DNA of 64,000 bases from Arachnia rubra (lineage in GTDB: Bacteria; Actinomycetota; Actinomycetes; Propionibacteriales; Propionibacteriaceae), in contig NZ_AP024463.1 in assembly GCF_019973735.1 (NCBI RefSeq), positions 2,976,001 to 3,040,000 on the forward strand, in the 5' to 3' direction. The position numbers and the translations under genes were made by a program. A model generated the notes under the pieces. The model saw only the letters and a list, made by a program, of their open reading frames with translations. It made no database searches and was not told the DNA's origin. Shown here one piece after another: positions 59,576 to 64,000 of the stretch (positions within the stretch are counted from its first letter, which is position 1; every line of letters starts with the position of its first letter).

Positions 59576-59595
59576 ATGACATTAAGGCCAGCACA

Positions 59596-59997
59596 TCACC
59601 GATTGGCCTCGAAAGGCCACGACGCCGCCGGATCCGCCGGGTCTGCATCGACATTCCGGAAATTCAGCTGTTCGGTCTCAAGCGGACGCGACCGGCGTAC
59701 CTGCCGCAGGCCCGCCTCAACACCGTCCAGTGAGCCCATGATCGTGACAGGTCGCCGTGAGTGGCGCTGGGAGAGGATCCAGCCATCTGTCTCCTCCATA
59801 GCCTCCAAGACCATGTCATAGCGTGATATCAGGTCGGCGACCACATGGTCATGGTCGTAGGACAGCCGATGATGGGCAGAGAGGCCGGCAACCGAACCTC
59901 TCACCAGGACAGCATCGGGCACAATTTCCTGGAGCCGTGCCGCTGACGTCAGGATCTGCTCCATGCCGGAATCGACTGACGGACGCGGAACACTCAT
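59596..59997 (-). pseudogene. Truncated AbiEii/AbiGii-like nucleotidyltransferase toxin
   Basis: A 133-residue frame with the N-terminal half of an AbiEii-type nucleotidyltransferase toxin: ILTSAARLQEIVPDAVLVRG, SAHHRLSYDHDHVVADLISR, then MEETDGWILSQRHSRRP, IMGSLDGVEAGLRQVRRSRP and LETEQLN. Full-length proteins have about 200-300 residues with a second half carrying RIKA- and YLD- motifs; here the frame ends right after the first half. It also has VRGS where the family has VGGS/T, and DHDH for the metal site. It is probably a relic or an inactive short form. No antitoxin gene is adjacent. Confidence 0.55.
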
Positions 59998-60008
59998 AGA
60001 CCGAGGGG

Positions 60009-60079
60009 GTTATTCACGAGCGCCTTGAGAGAATACAAAATCCTTTGTCAGAGCCCAGTCGCCTAAGGTCGTGAATAAC
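60009..60079. repeat. Perfect 11-bp inverted repeat flanking 49 bp
   Basis: GTTATTCACGA (60009-60019) and TCGTGAATAAC (60069-60079) are perfect inverted arms. The 49 bases between include a small hairpin ACAAAATCCTTTGT. The 190-base gap between the AbiEii remnant and the PIN toxin gene holds no gene I can see. It could be a tiny non-autonomous mobile element, the remains of an IS, or an operator. Confidence 0.45.
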
Positions 60080-60187
60080 GCCCTGATTTTGTCAGATCAG
60101 ATAAATAAGAATGCTTCCAGGGCGATGCGATACATACTCCCCGCTCCCCGGCATAACAGCACTCGGACACGGGCAAGGCCGGCAGAT

Positions 60188-60622
60188 CTAGGTTTGCGTG
60201 AGCGGGTTCCGGGTTTTCAGACTGGGGAAGGGCGAGTAGTCGCGATCCGCGGTCAACAGTTCTGTGACGCCGTGCCCCAGGCAGATGGCCGCGATCCTGG
60301 CTTCGTGCAGTCTCGCCCCGGTCATTCCAGGGCCGCCGAAACCCCTGAGGGTCCGCAGATAGTCGGACGTCTCCCCTAGGAGAAGGGCCTTGGGCAGTAA
60401 GGTCAGCTGCTCTATCGCGTCCAGGGCGACATCCAGCAGGGACGGTGGGTCGTAGATGCGGGGGTGCGTGGTCACCGCCAGGAACTCAGAAACGCAGGGC
60501 CAGGGGATGCCGAACACTCCCGGCGCGTCCGTCAGCTCTTGAATGACCCGGAGGGCGGCCGTATGGTGCGGGCTGTCCTCACGGTGCGCGTATACCAGGA
60601 TGTTGGTGTCGAGTGCGATCAT
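60188..60622 (-). CDS. vapC: PIN-domain ribonuclease toxin (VapC)
   Basis: A 144-residue PIN-domain endoribonuclease. The acidic active-site residues are in IALDTNILVYAHRED (D), WPCVSEFLAVTTH (E), GARLHEARIAAICLG and LLTADRDYSPFPSL (D-D). The ATG at 60622 overlaps the antitoxin gene end by four bases (ATGA). VapC toxins cut tRNA or rRNA when released from VapB. Length is normal and all core motifs are present. The protein is cytoplasmic, and its pair is probably autoregulated by the VapB-VapC complex upstream of the antitoxin gene. Confidence 0.9.
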   Translation of the reverse strand: MIALDTNILVYAHREDSPHHTAALRVIQELTDAPGVFGIPWPCVSEFLAVTTHPRIYDPPSLLDVALDAIEQLTLLPKALLLGETSDYLRTLRGFGGPGMTGARLHEARIAAICLGHGVTELLTADRDYSPFPSLKTRNPLTQT

Positions 60623-60840
60623 TGCCCGTAAGCCACCTCGATGATCTGATTCGCCGCGACCTTGAGTCCCATTCCACCGGTTGTTGCCCACGTGAACGCC
60701 AGCACCGAGCTGGCGTCACGGCGAGCCAGCTCCGCCTCCAAACCAGCAACGATCAAGTCAGCCATGGTCACGCCTTCAGCCGCCGCGTAGCGTTTGGCGC
60801 GCATCAATAACGCAGCGGGCAACTCCAGCGTCGTCTTCAT
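60619..60840 (-). CDS. vapB: VapB-type antitoxin
   Basis: A 73-residue antitoxin. The N-terminal 40 residues are a short DNA-binding domain (TTLELPAALLMRAKRYAAAE, TMADLIVAGLEAELARR) of the ribbon-helix-helix type, followed by a C-terminal segment that would bind the toxin active site (FTWATTGGMGLKVAANQIIE). It is translated just ahead of the vapC gene with a four-base overlap. A 44-residue frame ends on its ATG, so the transcript may begin further up. Confidence 0.85.
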   Translation of the reverse strand: MKTTLELPAALLMRAKRYAAAEGVTMADLIVAGLEAELARRDASSVLAFTWATTGGMGLKVAANQIIEVAYGQ

Positions 60841-60971
60841 GCCCTGAGGTTACATCGCCGGGACAGCCCGGTTTCCTCAAACCGGTAAATCCATTGGCTT
60901 GCAGTCGCGACCAGATCGAAGGTACGGTCCAGCGCCAGCTCGGTTGCGTTGGGACAGACATTCTTGTTCAT
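60837..60971 (-). CDS. Possible 44-residue leader or relic upstream of vapB
   Basis: An ATG-started frame of 44 residues (NKNVCPNATELALDRTFDLV, ATASQWIYRFEETGLSRRCN) whose TGA overlaps the vapB ATG. The coupling arrangement is that of a real upstream gene, but no ribosome-binding site is clear and I do not recognise the sequence. It may be the relic of a longer gene or a chance frame. Confidence 0.3.
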   Translation of the reverse strand: MNKNVCPNATELALDRTFDLVATASQWIYRFEETGLSRRCNLRA

Positions 60972-61059
60972 TCAAGCATTGCCTAGCTTTCACCATCACA
61001 GCCAGCATATGGCCATGTAGACCTGATCAACTTAGCCACCCGCTGGTACTCTAAGAAGG

Positions 61060-61290
61060 ATGAGCATCCAGATCAACGTGGCTGACGCCAAGGCGAGGCT
61101 CTCAGAGCTCCTCACCAGGGTAGAGAAGGGCGAGCAGATCACATTGGCGCGCGCCGGACGACCCATCGCCACGTTGAACCCCGTGGAAAATGCACCAAAA
61201 CGCATCCTCGGACAGCACCCTGAATTCGCGATCCCACGCGACGAGCTCCTGGCCCCGATGAGCGAAGCCGAGCTGGCCGAGTGGGAGTGA
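61060..61290 (+). CDS. Phd/YefM-family antitoxin (orphaned)
   Basis: A 76-residue antitoxin: IQINVADAKARLSELLTRVE, ARAGRPIATLNPVE (Phd/YefM DNA-binding fold) and a C-terminal toxin-binding helix (MSEAELAEWE). Such genes are followed by a PIN-domain toxin gene. Here only the last 31 codons of one remain 40 bases downstream, so the toxin has been deleted and the antitoxin stands alone. AGAAGGATG gives a close ribosome-binding site. It may still repress its own promoter or block related toxins. Confidence 0.82.
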   Translation: MSIQINVADAKARLSELLTRVEKGEQITLARAGRPIATLNPVENAPKRILGQHPEFAIPRDELLAPMSEAELAEWE

Positions 61291-61328
61291 GCCCAGACAG
61301 ATCGTAAAATACGAACGCATTGGCCTGG

Positions 61329-61424
61329 ATGCTCGCGGTCCAGGCGATCAGGCGCAGCTATCACCTGGTCAGCGCCAACCCGGTGTTCAGCCAGCTCCCA
61401 GGACTCCAGCTGCTCCCCAACTGA
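61329..61424 (+). pseudogene. C-terminal remnant of a PIN-domain toxin gene
   Basis: The frame MLAVQAIRRSYHLVSANPVF ending GLQLLPN is the end of a VapC-type toxin: the helix D-MLAAQA, then LVS-DPVF and the final LLW-like strand. The rest of the gene, including the first acidic residues, is gone. It lies 38 bases after the Phd-type antitoxin gene, in its expected place. Confidence 0.6.
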
Positions 61425-61556
61425 TCATTGATCTGGATCAACGTTTCGTCGCCGATGCCCTTCGGGCAGCGCCGTGTTGCTTGCCTGCCGGCTCCTGAGC
61501 AGGCTATGTTCCTGAACCTAACCTTAAGATAAACTTTAAATAGTTAAGGATTCCGG

Positions 61557-62378
61557 ATGCGGATGCCCAAGCAACGAGGCCTAGCGATCGCCGCCACCAC
61601 CCTAGCCCTGGCTGGTTGCGGTGCGAATATCAATTCAACGGAGGGAGGCCTGCCGGTTTCAGCTCTCCCGGCGCCACCTTCAGTTTCGTCGGCCTCCCCG
61701 GCACCCAGCCTCGATACCACCCCGACCATAGATGTGACCATAGATGTAACGCCGACGCCGTCAGAAAGTCCGACGCCCTCAGAAAGCCCCACCCCCATGG
61801 AGAGTCCAACGCCGAGCGTGGAACCGACTCCCAGTCCCAGTCCGACACCGAGCGAGGAGCCTTCTGCCACGCGGTCACCGAAGGCCAGCAGGAAGTCCAG
61901 GCAGGCCACTAATTCCCCCACCTCCACCGGGAAGAGCCCGGAGCGGTCGGCCCCGGCCGAGGTCAAGGCCCCGCCGCAGGAGGCTCCCCAGGAGAGAGAC
62001 AACAGCTCCGCCAATAAAGTGCTGAACCTGGTCAACCAGCAACGCTCCGCCGCCGGCTGTGGACCGCTGACCCTCGACAACCGGCTGAACCAGGCGGCCA
62101 CCGCCCACTCCCAGGACATGAGCCAGAACAACTATTTCGCGCACAACTCCCAGGACGGCCGCGACCCGTTCCAGCGGATGCGTGATGCCGGTTACCCGTC
62201 GCCGGGGGCCGAGAACATAGCCCAGGGCTATGCCGACGAGCAGGCGGTGGTCGACGGCTGGATGAACAGCCCAGGCCACCGGGCCAACATCCTCAACTGC
62301 AACCTGCACACCATGGGCCTCGGCACCGCGTCCTCACCCGCGAAGGGAATCTACTGGACGCAGACCTTCGGCTTCTAA
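61557..62378 (+). CDS. CAP/SCP-domain lipoprotein
   Basis: A 273-residue lipoprotein. The signal ends in the lipobox LALAGC (Cys about residue 21), so it is lipid-anchored outside. A Thr/Pro/Ser linker of some 80 residues contains repeats of SESPTP and PSPSPTPSEEP, with a basic and proline-rich tail. The C-terminal 125 residues are a CAP domain: LNLVNQQRSAAGCGPLTLDN, TAHSQDMSQNNYFAHNSQDG and NSPGHRANILN, with the histidine and glutamate pockets intact. Function in bacteria is unclear. The upstream sequence has AACCTAACCTTAA and the inverted pair CCTTAA/TTAAGG near 61520-61550, which may be an iron-responsive site. Confidence 0.88.
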   Translation: MRMPKQRGLAIAATTLALAGCGANINSTEGGLPVSALPAPPSVSSASPAPSLDTTPTIDVTIDVTPTPSESPTPSESPTPMESPTPSVEPTPSPSPTPSEEPSATRSPKASRKSRQATNSPTSTGKSPERSAPAEVKAPPQEAPQERDNSSANKVLNLVNQQRSAAGCGPLTLDNRLNQAATAHSQDMSQNNYFAHNSQDGRDPFQRMRDAGYPSPGAENIAQGYADEQAVVDGWMNSPGHRANILNCNLHTMGLGTASSPAKGIYWTQTFGF

Positions 62379-62391
62379 CCTCACCCCGGCG

Positions 62392-62430
62392 CCTACGGCA
62401 GGTCCTCGCTGGCCTGCCGTAGGTTGTTCT
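62392..62430 (+). terminator. Rho-independent terminator of the CAP lipoprotein gene
   Basis: CCTACGGCAGG (62392-62402) and CCTGCCGTAGG (62413-62423) form a perfect 11-base-pair stem with a ten-base loop, followed by TTGTTCT. It lies 14 bases after the stop and separates the lipoprotein gene from the response regulator gene. Confidence 0.85.
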
Positions 62431-62457
62431 CAGCAGGTCTGAGGACGAGGAGGGGCC

Positions 62458-63171
62458 ATGCCTGAGTACCCGACACCCATAACCGGCCTCCCACCGGGGC
62501 GGGTGGATGTGCTGATCGTCGAGGATGAGCGGGAGCTCGCCGAGGCCACCGCTGAATACCTCGATGCCATGGGGATCAGCAGCCATCACGAACCGACGGC
62601 GGAGGCCGCTCTTGACGTCCTGAGCCGCCGGGAGGCGGGGGTGGTCCTGCTGGATGTGAACCTGCCAGGCGACAGCGGGTTCGCGTTCTGCCGGCAGCTG
62701 CGGCAGGCCTCACAGGTCCCGGTCATCTTCATCAGCGCCCGCGGCAGCGAGGACGACCAGGTGCTCGCCCTGAGCGTCGGCGGCGATGACTACATCATCA
62801 AGCCCTTCTCGCTAGCCGTACTGGCCGCCAAGATCAGCCGCATGCTGAGCAGGTCCGGTCAACACACCGCCGGGTTCGACGATGGGAGGCTACGGGTCGA
62901 CGACGAGGCGGGACGGGTTTGGCTGCATGACCGGGAACTTAGGCTGCCGACCATGGAGGACCGCCTGCTACGACACCTGGTGCGCCACCGCGGCCGCGTC
63001 GTCACGAAGCAGGAGCTGTTCGACGAGGTCTGGGGCGAGCCGTTTACCTCGGACGGGACGCTGACGGTTCACATCCGTCGGCTGCGGCGGCGGATCGAGC
63101 CGGACCCCGAACGCCCCACCTATCTCAAGACCGTGTGGGGACGAGGCTATCTGTTCGAGGACACCAGGTGA
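62458..63171 (+). CDS. OmpR/PhoB-family response regulator
   Basis: A 237-residue regulator. Receiver domain residues 17-130: the acidic pair in VLIVEDERELAEATA, the phosphorylated aspartate in VVLLDVNLPGDSG, the conserved serine/threonine in FISARGSEDD and the lysine in YIIKPFSL. The C-terminal winged helix fills 140-237 (ELRLPTMEDRLLRHLVRHRG, GTLTVHIRRLRRRIEPDPER, VWGRGYLFEDTR). The stop TGA is shared with the GTG of the histidine kinase gene (GTGA), so the two form a two-component system. An N-terminal extension of 15 residues precedes the receiver. Confidence 0.93.
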   Translation: MPEYPTPITGLPPGRVDVLIVEDERELAEATAEYLDAMGISSHHEPTAEAALDVLSRREAGVVLLDVNLPGDSGFAFCRQLRQASQVPVIFISARGSEDDQVLALSVGGDDYIIKPFSLAVLAAKISRMLSRSGQHTAGFDDGRLRVDDEAGRVWLHDRELRLPTMEDRLLRHLVRHRGRVVTKQELFDEVWGEPFTSDGTLTVHIRRLRRRIEPDPERPTYLKTVWGRGYLFEDTR

Positions 63172-64000
63172 GACGGGGCTTTGGCATCGGCATCGTAGTG
63201 GTCGCGGTGGTAGGCATCGTTGTCACGTGGTGGCTGGCCAGCCGTCCGACGCCCACCCCTCAGACCGCCGAGTTCAACGACATCGCCCAGACGCTGGCGG
63301 AGCATTGGCCCAGTATCCACGAGGAGGACTTCGCCCGCTCGCCGGTTCCCTTCCTGGTCATCGGCGAGGACGGGACACCACTCTTCAGACGCGGTGACAT
63401 CCCGGCCAGCACGCTGCAGGCGGCTGGAGCCGGTTCTCCCAGCCTGCCCGTGCTGGTCTCGGGCCGCTGGGTGGCACAGGTGTACTTCCCCAACATCCCC
63501 GCCGGGGACTACGCGGCCCGGCAACACCTGACCGCCTGGGCTGTCACCGGCGCGATCGCAGCGGTGACGCTGCTCGCCACCGCTCACACCTGGTGGCTGC
63601 GGCGCCGGGTGGTGCTTCCGTTCCGGCGGCTGGAACGGTTCGCGGCCGACGTCGCGGCGGGCGATCTCGACGCTCCCCTACAGGTGGATGCCGGAAATGT
63701 GTTCGGAGCCTGGAGTGAGAGCTTCGACGTCATGCGGCGCGAGCTGGCAGCCGCCCGCACCCAGGCTGCTGCCGCCGAGGAGTCCAAGAGGCAGCTGGTG
63801 GCCCAGATCAGTCACGACATCCGCACACCGCTAGCATCCATCAAGGCGACGGCGGAGGTGTTGGGCCTCAAAGAGACGGACCCCTCACGGCTGGAGCGCC
63901 TCGGCGTCATCGACTCCAAGGTGGCCCAGTTGCAGTCCCTGGTGGCCGACCTCGCGACTGCCGGCACCGCCTCGCGCCCCAGCCTGGAGATCAGGCCCGA
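63168..64000 (+). CDS. Sensor histidine kinase (partial, runs off the window)
   Basis: The first 277 residues of an EnvZ-type kinase. Membrane helix 1 (GIVVVAVVGIVVTWWLA), an outside sensor part of about 100 residues, helix 2 (AWAVTGAIAAVTLLATAHTW), a HAMP-like linker (RRRVVLPFRRLERFAADVAA) and the H-box QISHDIRTPLASIKATAEVL near residue 215 with the phosphorylated histidine. The ATP-binding domain lies beyond the window. GTG start overlaps the regulator stop. It is the cognate sensor of the preceding regulator. The signal it senses is unknown. Confidence 0.85.
   Translation, partial: MRRGFGIGIVVVAVVGIVVTWWLASRPTPTPQTAEFNDIAQTLAEHWPSIHEEDFARSPVPFLVIGEDGTPLFRRGDIPASTLQAAGAGSPSLPVLVSGRWVAQVYFPNIPAGDYAARQHLTAWAVTGAIAAVTLLATAHTWWLRRRVVLPFRRLERFAADVAAGDLDAPLQVDAGNVFGAWSESFDVMRRELAAARTQAAAAEESKRQLVAQISHDIRTPLASIKATAEVLGLKETDPSRLERLGVIDSKVAQLQSLVADLATAGTASRPSLEIRP

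Overview
This is a high-GC chromosomal segment from an actinobacterium. GTG starts, 4-base ATGA overlaps between operon genes, a tRNA-adenosine-deaminase-associated protein next to tadA, LytR_C and VapB-like neighbours, WXG100 and EccC/FHA proteins, and a mevalonate operon all fit. The gene mix suggests a member of the Propionibacteriaceae or a relative, possibly host-associated, but no rRNA or marker gene here proves the genus. Region 1-4.1 kb: the end of an unidentified gene coupled to a LuxR-type response regulator, aspartokinase, a frameshifted DUF1963-like gene, and a RelE/ParE-Phd type toxin-antitoxin pair. Region 4.1-8.6 kb is a scrambled accessory island. A truncated siderophore-ABC ATPase gene abuts a dead IS3-type transposase end. 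It is followed by two copies of a cassette that encodes a small secreted protein plus a four-helix membrane protein, and by decayed pieces of further copies. The two cassettes are nearly identical in promoter and N-terminal half but differ in the C-terminal hydrophobic domain and in the partner membrane protein. That is the pattern expected of polymorphic bacteriocin/toxin-immunity pairs, and it is the best candidate for an undescribed system. An unknown protein with a MacB-like ATPase and FtsX-like permease (8.6-11.2 kb) lies directly downstream. Region 11.3-26.2 kb is mostly housekeeping: a HerA/DUF853 ATPase, a VapB-like and a LytR_C protein, a TctA-like permease pair, the mevalonate operon mvaK1-mvaD-mvaK2-fni (fni is frameshifted at a 7-base G/C run), an alpha/beta hydrolase, an amino-acid permease, tRNA-Ser(CGA), an ADP-ribosylglycohydrolase, tadA with its companion gene, and upp. 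Region 26.3-52.6 kb is one long minus-strand cluster. A 2006-residue Ig-like/FN3 surface protein is followed by MoxR, DUF58, a transglutaminase-like membrane protein, an RDD-FHA protein, a PP2C phosphatase, an FHA protein, a Ser/Thr kinase, an FHA-winged-helix protein and an FHA-EccC ATPase. After an inserted IS come a low-complexity protein, a T7SS-substrate-like protein, two unknown proteins and a WXG100 protein. The upstream half resembles the bifidobacterial PFNA (pkb2-fn3) cluster. Here it is joined to a type VII secretion motor and substrates, with no recognisable EccB/D/E or EssA/B partners, which suggests a phosphorylation-controlled, minimal type VII-like system. Region 52.7-64 kb: menB, a glycerophosphodiester phosphodiesterase, a broken two-component gene pair (kinase frameshifted at another 7-base G/C run and fused by deletion to the regulator's DNA-binding end) beside an ABC-2 transporter, a short-chain dehydrogenase, a 20-bp tandem repeat, a group of intact and decayed toxin-antitoxin genes, a CAP-domain lipoprotein, and an OmpR-type regulator with the first part of its histidine kinase running off the end.
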